Of a stretch of DNA of 27,199 bases, positions 14,995-22,009 are shown piece after piece. Within the stretch, counting starts at the first letter, position 1. Each line of letters starts with the position of its first letter. Where the stretch lies: contig JBEIDF010000034.1 in NCBI GenBank assembly GCA_040383605.1, positions 1-27,199 on the forward strand, in the 5' to 3' direction. The position numbers were made by a program, and so were the translations under genes. Source of the DNA: M3007 sp040383605. Its GTDB lineage: Bacteria; Bacteroidota; Bacteroidia; Chitinophagales; Saprospiraceae. The notes under the pieces are model-generated. The model ran no database searches. It was not told the origin of the DNA and was given only the letters and a program-made list of their open reading frames with translations.

Positions 14995-15483
14995 ATGGTT
15001 GCCATTATCATGGGGTCGGATTCCGACCTGCCGGTTATGCAAAAGGCGGCAGACATTTTATCTGCGTTTGCGGTGCCGTACACGATTACGATCGTCTCCG
15101 CGCATCGCACGCCGAAACGCCTGTTCGATTTCGCGATGCACGCCCACGAGCGGGGTATTCGCGTGATCATTGCCGGCGCCGGCGGGGCAGCCCACCTTCC
15201 CGGTATGGTGGCGGCCATGAGTCCGCTGCCGGTCATCGGTGTACCGGTGAAATCCTCCAATTCAATAGACGGTTGGGACAGCATTTTATCCATCCTGCAG
15301 ATGCCGGAAGGCGTTCCGGTCGCAACGGTCGCACTGAATGCCGCGCGCAACGCCGGCATTCTGGCAGCACAGATCCTGGCGACCCACGATGCGGTGCTGT
15401 TGCAGCGCATTGCAGACTACAAGCAGGAGTTGGAGGCGATCGTACTGGAAAAAGCAAAGAAGGTCGAGGAGCAGGGGCGGTAA
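14995..15483 (+). CDS. purE: N5-CAIR mutase, class I
   Basis: PurE converts N5-CAIR made by PurK into 4-carboxy-AIR. The 162-residue protein has the class I length and motifs: GSDSD (7-11), SAHRTP (35-40, with the catalytic histidine) and GAGGAAHLPGM (61-71), then VPVKSSNSIDGWDSILSILQ, here read as consecutive blocks. Presence of purK next door confirms the two-step class I route. The gene lies 35 bases downstream of purK. It ends only six bases from the stop of the convergent tetR-type gene, with no terminator hairpin between them, so the two transcripts probably overlap. Confidence 0.97.
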   Translation: MVAIIMGSDSDLPVMQKAADILSAFAVPYTITIVSAHRTPKRLFDFAMHAHERGIRVIIAGAGGAAHLPGMVAAMSPLPVIGVPVKSSNSIDGWDSILSILQMPEGVPVATVALNAARNAGILAAQILATHDAVLLQRIADYKQELEAIVLEKAKKVEEQGR

Positions 15484-15489
15484 ACCGGC

Positions 15490-16173
15490 TTATTCTGCCT
15501 CCTTTTCAAGGGAAGAAAACACCAGGTGTTCTAAGAAACCAATGATGTTTTCAATGCGTTTATCCTCTTTAAAATCGGTCAACGAAGGCAGGTGCACCAT
15601 GAAAAAATACTGATAATGCGCCATTTCTATGAGCGTGCTGCTCAGCGAGTGCGGATATGGGTACGCGGGGTTGTATTCGCTCAAGAGGCCTGCAATCCGC
15701 CCACAAAGGTCTTTGTACGGCTTAAACAACTTCACCTTGTTGATTTCTTCCACTTCGCGCGTCAGGTACGCCTTGCTGCTTTCGGATACGACGATTTCGA
15801 AGAGCGCTTTTTTGTCGTACCCGGAGTTATCCAATTCAGGCGGAAGTTCCCGCACCAATAGCTCAATAACCCGGCGAATGCGCAGGCGCGGATCAGTCAT
15901 ATTTTGCAGCGAAAACATGACCAGATACTCCAGGTAGCTCCAGTACCAATTTAGGATGTACAGCAATAACCGGTGCTTGTTTTCAAAATACCGATACACA
16001 CTGGCCTCCGTGGTATTCATCTCATCTGCCAGCTTTTTGAAGGTAAAGTGCTCAAAACCCAATTTGTGCATCAGAATCAAACCCTGTCGGACGATGTTTC
16101 GGCCGAGCGCCGTGTCTTCCGGGTCGCGCAGTGCCAGTCTTTCGCTCGGTTGAATCCGAATTTGAAATTGCAT
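15490..16173 (-). CDS. TetR/AcrR-family transcriptional regulator
   Basis: A 227-residue regulator. The N-terminal DNA-binding domain covers residues 25-70. Its helix-turn-helix FTFKKLADEMNTTEASVYRY and following FENKHRLL are typical of TetR proteins. The C-terminal two-thirds is all-helical and should bind a ligand that I cannot predict. I chose the ATG at 16173 because MQFQIRIQPSERLALRDPED resembles the N-terminus of Bacteroidota relatives; a start at 16197 would add eight residues. The gene is convergent with purE. A promoter box about 190 bases upstream gives a long leader, and a divergent small-RNA promoter lies beyond it. An inverted repeat between them could be its own operator. Confidence 0.88.
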   Translation of the reverse strand: MQFQIRIQPSERLALRDPEDTALGRNIVRQGLILMHKLGFEHFTFKKLADEMNTTEASVYRYFENKHRLLLYILNWYWSYLEYLVMFSLQNMTDPRLRIRRVIELLVRELPPELDNSGYDKKALFEIVVSESSKAYLTREVEEINKVKLFKPYKDLCGRIAGLLSEYNPAYPYPHSLSSTLIEMAHYQYFFMVHLPSLTDFKEDKRIENIIGFLEHLVFSSLEKEAE

Positions 16174-16359
16174 AAGTAATCTCGTTATTCTGTTCAAATT
16201 TCTTTTGCCCCCCTGTAAACCTGCCCCGGACAGCCCAGAGGCGTATTAGTCGGGCGGGTCTTTCAAAGCGTTACACTTATTCTTCAAAGCCTTGAATGTC
16301 GGCGGGAAAGCTATTTGGCGCCCTGGCGACCGGCTTGTTGTTATGCAAAAATCTCACAG
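16174..16359 (-). other. Long leader of the TetR gene, no gene recognised
   Basis: About 185 bases separate the likely promoter box from the tetR-type start. No convincing reading frame or known riboswitch is visible. On the plus strand TTCAAAGC occurs twice, at 16262-16269 and 16283-16290, exactly 21 bases apart (two helix turns). That suits a protein binding the same DNA face. Confidence 0.35.
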
Positions 16360-16367
16360 CAAAGTTA
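16360..16367 (-). promoter_or_regulatory. Likely tetR promoter, TAACTTTG box
   Basis: TAACTTTG on the minus strand fits the -7 consensus. The region where the -33 box should lie overlaps an inverted repeat, TTTTTTG (16374-16380), 11 bases, CAAAAAA (16392-16398), a plausible repressor operator. Confidence 0.45.
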
Positions 16368-16412
16368 AACTACTTTTTTGACATATTGCGACAAAAAAAA
16401 TGATAGTAATAC

Positions 16413-16443
16413 TTGCCTTTCTTAAAGCAAGTTCCTATCTTTG
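16413..16443 (+). promoter_or_regulatory. Promoter (TTG-N20-TATCTTTG) of small RNA
   Basis: TTG at 16413-16415 and TATCTTTG at 16436-16443 are exactly 20 bases apart, one of the best matches in the window. ATAGTAATACT (16403-16413) overlaps its upstream edge. Confidence 0.7.
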
Positions 16444-16446
16444 CAT

Positions 16447-16552
16447 CGTCAATTTGGTGAAATACCAAGCAAGCATGAGGTTTTGTTTCATTATTGATGG
16501 TTTACAGAGGAAGTAAACAAAATACCGGGCAAACGAGCCCGGTATTTTTTTT
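16447..16552 (+). ncRNA. Candidate structured small RNA (~105 nt), possibly with 13-codon ORF
   Basis: A strong promoter and a strong intrinsic terminator enclose about 105 bases with no neighbouring plus-strand gene to serve. The RNA can fold into a three-way junction. The closing stem is GTCAAT (16448-16453) with ATTGAT (16493-16498), around TTGGT-gaaat-ACCAA (16454-16468) and ATGA/TCAT (16475-16491). A hairpin GTTTAC/GTAAAC (16500-16518) with an AGAGGAA loop follows, and then the terminator. A 13-codon frame, MRFCFIIDGLQRK, runs from 16475 to the TAA at 16514-16516 and stops just before the terminator. Whether it is a regulatory RNA, a micro-peptide mRNA or both is open. It matches no family I recognise. 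Confidence 0.6.
16519..16552 (+). terminator. Intrinsic terminator of the small RNA
   Basis: A 12-bp perfect stem, AAAATACCGGGC with GCCCGGTATTTT and an AAACGA loop, runs into further Ts on the plus strand. Confidence 0.9.
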
Positions 16553-16583
16553 GTCTTGTTCGCGGGTGATGCGGCGCAAATAG

Positions 16584-16614
16584 AAAAAACCCCGGCTATT
16601 ACAACCGGGGTTTT
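16584..16614 (-). terminator. Intrinsic terminator of the CBS/Usp/copper-ATPase operon
   Basis: On the minus strand AAAACCCCGG (16614-16605) pairs with CCGGGGTTTT (16595-16586), a perfect 10-bp stem, and the T run continues. It lies 37 bases past the CBS-protein stop. Confidence 0.88.
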
Positions 16615-16651
16615 CAAAACTAAACTACCCTGTCTTGTTACTTAATTAATC

Positions 16652-17107
16652 TTATGGTTCGACCGTTTTTTCCCGCTGCTCCACAAATACAGTTTCCAGG
16701 ACTTTGAGCACATCGAACGTGGTGACGATACCATGTAATTTTTTATGACTGTCCACTACTGGCAAAGAGTGGAAGTGGTTGGTTTTAAAGATCCGAAGCG
16801 CGGTTTCCACGGTATCGGTTTCCTGGAGACACAGTACATTGGTGGTCATTACGTCCCGTACCAGCATAGCGTGTAGCGTTTTCTCATTGACAAGCGCTTC
16901 GGTCGTGTTGCTGCTGAATATATCCCGAATGACCCGTAGGTAGTCCGTATAAGTCACCATGCCGACCAATATACCCGCTTCCAGCACCGGTATGTGGTGA
17001 AATCCGCGTTTTTCAAAAATTTCCCGAACGGTTTCCATGCGTTCGTTGGGTGCGACCGTTTCGGGACGGCGTGTCATGATAGTTCGGATAGGCGTTTCGG
17101 CTTGCAT
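16652..17107 (-). CDS. CBS-domain pair protein
   Basis: A 151-residue cytoplasmic protein made almost only of two CBS domains, which together bind adenine nucleotides and act as an energy sensor. The first domain spans about residues 5-65 (IRTIMTRRPETVAPNERM, then HHIPVLEAGILVGMVTYTD). The second spans about 80-145 (VRDVMTTNVLCLQETDTVE, then FHSLPVVDSHKKLHGIVTTFD). I placed the start at the ATG at 17107, giving MQAETPIRTIMTRRP; an extension to 17179 adds 24 unrelated residues. The gene is last in a probable operon with the stress-protein gene 86 bases upstream. No catalytic or transport domain is attached, so it likely regulates a partner by binding. Confidence 0.88.
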   Translation of the reverse strand: MQAETPIRTIMTRRPETVAPNERMETVREIFEKRGFHHIPVLEAGILVGMVTYTDYLRVIRDIFSSNTTEALVNEKTLHAMLVRDVMTTNVLCLQETDTVETALRIFKTNHFHSLPVVDSHKKLHGIVTTFDVLKVLETVFVEQREKTVEP

Positions 17108-17193
17108 AGCGGAGGCTTTTATGAAAATAACAATGCAAAGTTCATCCGCTGATTGTCTTTGTGCAATGACCTGCATCATCGCATAGGGAAATC

Positions 17194-18021
17194 TTAAGTG
17201 GTTTCCGCATCGTGCAGCACAAGGAGCGGCACGCGCGTTCGGTGCGCCAGTTGGCGGGTCACGCTGTTATAAAATAATCGGTGCAGCAGGTCGTGTCGGT
17301 GTGCGACGGCCACGAGCAGGCCAGCGTTCGCGGCGTCGAGGTAATTCGAGACGGCTTGCGGCACATCCTGGTCGTGCAGGTGGTGGAACTCGCAGGGCAG
17401 ATCGCCCAGTCTGGCTTTAAAAGCGGCTTCCCGGTGTGCATCCGGTTTTTCGCCGGGTTTATCGAGGATATGTACCACTTTGAGGTCCGCGGAAAGCATT
17501 TTGATCAGGGTTTGCAGGATTTCCAGATCGTCGGGGACGACCTTGAGTTGGTAGTCGGTAGCAAATACGATATCCGCACCTTCCTGTAAGCGCCCCTTAG
17601 GCGGCACAACCAGCACGGGCAGGGTTGTTTTTCCCACTACGCCTGCGGCCACGCTGCCCAACAAAGCGCCGCGCAGTCCGGTAGCGCCGGTCGTACCCAT
17701 AATGATCATATTGGCGCGCTGTGTCTGGGCGGTATTGCTGATGGTCTGCACCGGAAATCCGACGATGCACTCTTGGGTTACGGAATGCTTCAAACTTGCC
17801 GGCGTGCGCCGGCGCACCCAGTTCTTCAATTCTTTTTGCCGCTGGAGCAGGTAATCGTCTGTCCAAAAGGCGTTGTAGACGTTGTTATCCACGCCCTCAT
17901 TGGGAAAAATGACGTGGAGCGCGTGCAGGGCTGCGCCGGTTTTGCCCGCCACCTGCACGGCAAGCTGAAACGCATGGGCGGAGCAGGCAGAAAAATCAAT
18001 TGGAACTACTATTTTTTTCAT
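17194..18021 (-). CDS. Universal stress protein, tandem-domain
   Basis: A 275-residue protein with two UspA-type domains, the common Bacteroidota form. The first starts KKIVVPIDFSACSAHAFQLA and carries the ATP-binding signature GTTGATGLRGALLGSVAAGV (109-128), then LPVLVVP. The second, about residues 150-275, ends LLVAVAHRHDLLHRLFYNSV and VPLLVLHD and lacks the glycine-rich nucleotide loop. So one domain likely binds ATP and the other is structural. It lies 11 bases after the unknown 137-residue gene and upstream of the CBS gene. Linkage to a copper ATPase of the cytochrome-oxidase type suggests a role in low-oxygen or respiratory stress, by context. Confidence 0.9.
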   Translation of the reverse strand: MKKIVVPIDFSACSAHAFQLAVQVAGKTGAALHALHVIFPNEGVDNNVYNAFWTDDYLLQRQKELKNWVRRRTPASLKHSVTQECIVGFPVQTISNTAQTQRANMIIMGTTGATGLRGALLGSVAAGVVGKTTLPVLVVPPKGRLQEGADIVFATDYQLKVVPDDLEILQTLIKMLSADLKVVHILDKPGEKPDAHREAAFKARLGDLPCEFHHLHDQDVPQAVSNYLDAANAGLLVAVAHRHDLLHRLFYNSVTRQLAHRTRVPLLVLHDAETT

Positions 18022-18032
18022 AAATCAGGGTT

Positions 18033-18446
18033 TTATTCTTGTTCCCGATAATCGTTGAATAATTCATCCGGTTCCCGGCGCTCGGGTTCGCCAGCCAGCC
18101 CCTTGGCGTTCTGCTGCTCCAGGGTCAGATCATCGGTTACGCTGGTTTCCAGCCAGATTGTACCGGATTTGCGGAATACCTGTACAAACAGGCCAAACTC
18201 TTCCTTAAAGAGTCGTTCAACCTGCCATACCGGCGTATCCGGCTCCAGATACAACACGCCTACGCGCGGTTTATTCTCCACCTCGAGGAGCCGTCTGTCC
18301 GGATCACTCAGGATATCTTTGGCCGGACTGCCCTCGTAGGCGTCGTGTGCATGTTTGAAAAATACCAGTTTCAGGTATGGAAACGCTGCGGTGAACTCCA
18401 GCTGGAGCTCGCCGATTGTTTTGGTGGAATTTAGCTCTATTTTCAT
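18033..18446 (-). CDS. Conserved-looking hypothetical protein in stress/copper operon
   Basis: A 137-residue soluble protein that I do not recognise as a named family. It begins MKIELNSTKTIGELQLEFTA, followed by FPYLKLVFFKHAHDAYEGSP, then a middle segment LYLEPDTPVWQVERLFKEEF and FRKSGTIWLETSVTDDLTLE. The C-terminal 25 residues are charged and probably disordered. The pattern of short strands and helices suggests a small alpha/beta fold. It lies between the copper ATPase (60 bases, largely repeat DNA) and the universal stress gene (11 bases), so co-expression is likely. No metal-binding Cys or CxxC is present, which argues against a direct copper-carrier role. Confidence 0.82.
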   Translation of the reverse strand: MKIELNSTKTIGELQLEFTAAFPYLKLVFFKHAHDAYEGSPAKDILSDPDRRLLEVENKPRVGVLYLEPDTPVWQVERLFKEEFGLFVQVFRKSGTIWLETSVTDDLTLEQQNAKGLAGEPERREPDELFNDYREQE

Positions 18447-18475
18447 AGTTGTTGAATTTAAAAAAAGAATAAGTT

Positions 18476-18570
18476 GGATTGGGGAATTGGGATTTCGGAT
18501 TGGGGATTATTTAGAAAACAGCCCGCCATCGCCCCCAATCCGAAATCCCCAATCCGAATTCCGCAATTCC
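18476..18570. repeat. Heptamer-based inverted repeat, copy 1
   Basis: Left arm 18476-18508 contains GGATTTCGGATTGGGGATT, and right arm 18532-18570 contains CGAAATCCCCAATCCG. The arms can form a long hairpin with a loop of about 23 bases. The repeat covers the last codons of the copper ATPase gene. A copy with the same 19-mer and 16-mer lies at 21506-21609. Confidence 0.85.
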
Positions 18571-20984
18571 GTGCTTCCGATTCCGAAGAGCACGATCGTC
18601 AGTGCGCTCAGGGGCATTAAAATGGCGGCGACAACGGGCGAGAGCGTGCCGGTGACGGCGTAGCTAAGTCCGACGATATTATACATGCCGGCGAGCAGAT
18701 ACGCGCGGTTCACGGTGGTAACGCCCCATTTGGAGAGATCGAAGAATTTGGGCAGTTGGGCGAAGGCGTCGGCGTGGAGGATGGCGTCGCAGGCTGGGGT
18801 AAAATTGTTCGTATTTTCTGTAACGACGATACCGATATCGCTTTGTTGCAGCGCGCCGGCATCGTTCAGGCCGTCGCCGAGCATGAGTACTTTTTTGCCT
18901 TCGGCCTGGAGGGCGCGGATGAAAGCCAGTTTGTCCTGCGGGCTTTGGTTGAAGCGCATCGCATCCGGTTCGGGGAACAGCGCGCGCAGGGGCGCGGCCT
19001 CGCGGTCGTTGTCGCCGGAGAGCAGCCACACCTTTTTCCCTTGTTGGCGGAAATAGGTAAGCAGGTCTTCCAGTCCGTCGCGGTAGCGGTTTTTGATCTC
19101 AAAATAGCCGCGCAGCACGCCGTCTATTTCGAGAAAGACGCCTTTTTCTTCCTGTGCGTTTCCGGTGATAAAGTCGGCAGACCCCAGTCGTATTTGCCGT
19201 CCTGCGATGCGTCCGCGCAGGCCTTTTCCGATTTGCTCCTCGAATTGCTCGACCTGGTCGAGTGCGATTTGAGGCATGGATTCGAAAATTTGCCGACTCA
19301 ACGGGTGGTTGCTTTGGCGCGTGAGGGTTTTTACGGCGATCTGCTCGGAGGGGCGGAGCGCGCCGGGCAGATCGGGTGCGAGATTGTGAAAGCGGACTGT
19401 ATTTTGCGAGACGTTGGTGATGGTGCCTGTTTTGTCCAGTACCACGGCGTCCACACTGGAAAATCCTTCCACCACTTGCGTGTTTTTAACATAAAACTGC
19501 CGATACCCTAACAGCCGCAGGATATTTCCCATCGTAAACGGAATAGCAAGGGCAACGGCGCAAGGGCAGGCAATAATCAACACGGCGGTGAAGGCATTGA
19601 TGGCGACCGACATATCCCTCGGCGCCCACCAAGCCAAGGCAGCAAAAGCGACTAACAGAATAACGGTGGTAAAATACCGCCCGGCGCGGTCGGCCAGTGC
19701 GCCCACATGGCTTTTGGTTTTAGATTTGAAGGCTTCGTCGTTCCAGAGCTGGGTGAGGTAGCTGGTAGAAACCTTGCGAGTCAAGCTGATTTCAATCGTA
19801 GCGCCGAGTTGTTTGCCGCCGGCAAAAATCTGGTCGCCGCTTTTCAGGGTGATCGGATCGGCCTCGCCGGTGACAAAGCTGTAATCCACTTGCGCCTCGC
19901 CTTTGAGCAGGATGCCGTCGGCTGGGATCAATTCGCCGTGCCGGATAAGAATAATGTCGCCCGGGTGCAGGCGTTGAACCGGCACGGCCTGTTCGGTGGT
20001 ATCGTTTCGGCGGACGGTCGCGGCCACGGGGAAATACGATTTGTAGTCGCGTTCAAAGGACAGATGGTGGAAGGTTTTTTGTTGGAACCATTTGCCGGTC
20101 AGCAGGAAAAAAATCAGTCCGGCGAAGGAGTCCATGTATCCGGCGCCGGTATGTCCGACAATTTCCCACACGGAGCGGCCGTACAGAGCCACAATCCCCA
20201 GCGAAAGCGGGACGTCAATGTTCAAATGGCCGTGTCGCAGGCCGTTCCAGGCGGAGATCAGGTAGTCGCGCGCGCTGTAAAGCAACACGGGCGTGGCAAT
20301 CAGCAGGTTCAGGTAGCCGAATATTCGGAAAAACCAGCCGTCCTCCGCTTGTTCCAGTCCAAGGTACTCCGGAAAACTGAGCAGCATGATATTGCCAAAA
20401 GCAAAGCCGGCTACGCCTATTTTATAGTAGAGCGAGCGATCCACTGCGCGCGGGCGCGCGTCCTCGCTGACGTCACCCAGGTTGATTTCCGGCGGATACC
20501 CGATGCCGGCGAGCATTGCGGCGATCTGGCGGAGGCCGGTTTGGGTTTCGTCATAGTGAACGGTTACGGTTTTTTTCAGAAAGTTGACTTTGGAGTGCAG
20601 GACGCCGGCGTCCAGTTTGTACAAATGCTCTAACAGCCAGATACAGGAGGCGCAGTGCATCTGCGGCAGGTAAAACTCCACCCGCGCCGTCTGTCCGTCG
20701 GAAAAACGAATCAGCTTGCGGCGCACCTCCTCGTCGTCCAACCAAGCGTACGCCCGCGCGTCGCGGCGTTCGCGGACCGACACGCCGCGCGCCGCGTCCA
20801 ACTGGTAATACTGACAAAGATCTGCCTCTTGCAGGATTTGATAGACCATCTGGCAGCCCTCGCAGCAGAAATGCTTGTCGTTGAGTTGCAGGCGATCGTC
20901 CGGACAGGCCTCCTGGCAGTGGTAGCAGTACAAGACGGTTTTCGGTATGCTCTTCGGCGGCGTTAAAACGGTGTTTTCCTTCAT
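18507..20984 (-). CDS. ccoI: CcoI/FixI-type copper-translocating P1B ATPase
   Basis: An 825-residue inner-membrane heavy-metal ATPase of the type that supplies copper for cbb3 cytochrome oxidase assembly. The N-terminus has the FixI-type Cys-rich domain (CYHCQEAC, then FCCEGCQMVYQIL, residues 20-50), then an HMA domain with MHCASC (109-114). About eight membrane helices follow. The core motifs are TGEAD (372-376), CPC in IIACPCAVALA (473-475), DKTGT (517-521), NHP (559-561) and GDGLND (703-708). The last residues, RNSDWGFRIGGDGGLFSK, are encoded by the heptamer repeat and look like an acquired tail. No ccoS or ccoNOQP lies in the window, which is unusual. Three genes follow it on the same strand as a probable operon. 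Confidence 0.93.
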   Translation of the reverse strand: MKENTVLTPPKSIPKTVLYCYHCQEACPDDRLQLNDKHFCCEGCQMVYQILQEADLCQYYQLDAARGVSVRERRDARAYAWLDDEEVRRKLIRFSDGQTARVEFYLPQMHCASCIWLLEHLYKLDAGVLHSKVNFLKKTVTVHYDETQTGLRQIAAMLAGIGYPPEINLGDVSEDARPRAVDRSLYYKIGVAGFAFGNIMLLSFPEYLGLEQAEDGWFFRIFGYLNLLIATPVLLYSARDYLISAWNGLRHGHLNIDVPLSLGIVALYGRSVWEIVGHTGAGYMDSFAGLIFFLLTGKWFQQKTFHHLSFERDYKSYFPVAATVRRNDTTEQAVPVQRLHPGDIILIRHGELIPADGILLKGEAQVDYSFVTGEADPITLKSGDQIFAGGKQLGATIEISLTRKVSTSYLTQLWNDEAFKSKTKSHVGALADRAGRYFTTVILLVAFAALAWWAPRDMSVAINAFTAVLIIACPCAVALAIPFTMGNILRLLGYRQFYVKNTQVVEGFSSVDAVVLDKTGTITNVSQNTVRFHNLAPDLPGALRPSEQIAVKTLTRQSNHPLSRQIFESMPQIALDQVEQFEEQIGKGLRGRIAGRQIRLGSADFITGNAQEEKGVFLEIDGVLRGYFEIKNRYRDGLEDLLTYFRQQGKKVWLLSGDNDREAAPLRALFPEPDAMRFNQSPQDKLAFIRALQAEGKKVLMLGDGLNDAGALQQSDIGIVVTENTNNFTPACDAILHADAFAQLPKFFDLSKWGVTTVNRAYLLAGMYNIVGLSYAVTGTLSPVVAAILMPLSALTIVLFGIGSTELRNSDWGFRIGGDGGLFSK

Positions 20985-21209
20985 AACATGCGCAAAGCGT
21001 GAATAAGATGGTGTAAAGATGCCCGGATTTTCGGGTTGCGCGTATGAGCGCGGTCAGTGGTGATACTGACATTTATCCGGCCTGCCGGAAAACGCCCCGA
21101 TGCGCGCATGCAATCCTGAAAAAGTGCCATAAAACGGATAAACTGTCCTACCTTCGCCCGCAGAACCTGCTGCATCTTTGCCCCATCTTTTGCATCTAAC
21201 TTTCTAAAA
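20985..21209. promoter_or_regulatory. Divergent intergenic region, copper ATPase / thioredoxin
   Basis: This 225-base gap must hold promoters for both directions. Plus-strand candidates are TACCTTCG (21149-21156) and CATCTTTG (21173-21180), neither with a clean -33 box. I found no clear FNR-type palindrome and no good minus-strand -7 box. Confidence 0.35.
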
Positions 21210-21503
21210 ATGACGTTCTCTGAATTAATTAACAGCGACAAACCCGTGCTGATTGATTTTTCCGCCGAGTGGTGCGGCCCCTGCAAAATGCTGGCCCCCA
21301 TCCTCGAACAAGTGAAGCGCCAGGTCGGCGATGAAGCCACCATCGTCAAACTCGACGTGGATAAAAACCAGGCGGTCGCCGCCTCTTATAATGTAATGGC
21401 GGTGCCAACCCTCATCCTTTTCAAAAAAGGAAAACCAGTCTGGCGCCACGCCGGCCTTACCGGCGCTGCCGATTTGGTCGCAGTTATTCAACAAAACAAA
21501 TGA
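21210..21503 (+). CDS. trxA: Thioredoxin
   Basis: A 97-residue classic thioredoxin that reduces protein disulfides in the cytoplasm. The active site is AEWCGPCKMLAPIL, with WCGPC at residues 21-25. The buried acid D16 (VLIDFSAEW) and the cis-proline loop MAVPTLILFKKGKP are in place, so it should be active. There is no signal peptide. It is slightly short, as many Bacteroidota thioredoxins are. Its TGA overlaps the first possible ATG of the next gene in an ATGA arrangement. The heptamer repeat begins three bases after the stop. Confidence 0.95.
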   Translation: MTFSELINSDKPVLIDFSAEWCGPCKMLAPILEQVKRQVGDEATIVKLDVDKNQAVAASYNVMAVPTLILFKKGKPVWRHAGLTGAADLVAVIQQNK

Positions 21504-22009
21504 ACGGATTTCGGATTGGGGATTTCGGATTTCAGATTGAGGCGTTGGCGGTTTATTTCTGCAATCCCCAATCCCCAATTCGAAATCCCCAATCCGCAAT
21601 CCGCAATCCAATCATCTTATTCAAAAAAAGTTCCAAGGCCTACTCCATTTTCCAGCTCAAATGCCCGCGCTGCCACGAAGGCGACACCTTCGAGACCGGC
21701 AGTTGGAGTTTCGTCAAGCCATTTGACATGTTGCAGGAGTGTCCGCGCTGCCGGCTGAATTATTTTCCGGAGCCGGGGTATTACTATGGCGCGATGTTTA
21801 TTTCCTACATCTGGACCGGGTGGTTTTGTTTGTTGTTCGTGCTGTTTTTCCATTGGATACTGGCATGGAGCCAGGCGGTAGCTTTTGGATTGCTTATTGC
21901 CTTTTTAGCCATTAATTTTGTGTATATTTTCCGGATATCCCGGCTGATGTGGATAAATATCAATGTCGGGTATGATCCGGATGCCATATCTAAGTATGGT
22001 GAACCCTGA
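21500..22009 (+). CDS. DUF983 zinc-ribbon membrane protein
   Basis: A 169-residue protein of the DUF983 family: an N-terminal zinc ribbon made of two CPRC motifs (residues 55-58 in LKCPRCHEGDTFE and 81-84 in ECPRCRLNYF), the conserved PEPGYYYGAMFISY block, and two membrane helices near 100-120 and 124-143. Function is unknown. The ATG at 21500 overlaps the thioredoxin stop (ATGA), suggesting coupled translation. Residues 3-37 are encoded by the heptamer repeat (NPQSPIRNPQSAIRNP). The family normally begins close to KSSKAYSIFQLKCPRC, so the extension is repeat-derived, or translation starts at a non-ATG codon. The regulator gene downstream overlaps its 3' end. Confidence 0.85.
   Translation: MNGFRIGDFGFQIEALAVYFCNPQSPIRNPQSAIRNPIILFKKSSKAYSIFQLKCPRCHEGDTFETGSWSFVKPFDMLQECPRCRLNYFPEPGYYYGAMFISYIWTGWFCLLFVLFFHWILAWSQAVAFGLLIAFLAINFVYIFRISRLMWININVGYDPDAISKYGEP
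21506..21609. repeat. Heptamer-based inverted repeat, copy 2
   Basis: Left arm 21506-21538 begins GGATTTCGGATTGGGGATT, identical to copy 1, and right arm 21561-21609 contains CGAAATCCCCAATCCG. The spacer is about 22 bases. The repeat lies inside the 5' part of the DUF983 reading frame, right after the thioredoxin stop. Confidence 0.85.

Noticed and set aside
17108..17179. Upstream extension of the CBS gene to 17179
   Set aside because: The added 24 residues are unrelated to CBS proteins, and the ATG at 17107 gives a normal domain start.
20985..21209. FNR-type site for the copper ATPase
   Set aside because: I looked for a TTGAT-N4-ATCAA-like palindrome and found none.
21506..21609. Heptamer repeats considered as CRISPR or insertion-sequence ends
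   Set aside because: There are no spacers, no transposase gene between or near the copies, and each copy is itself an inverted repeat.
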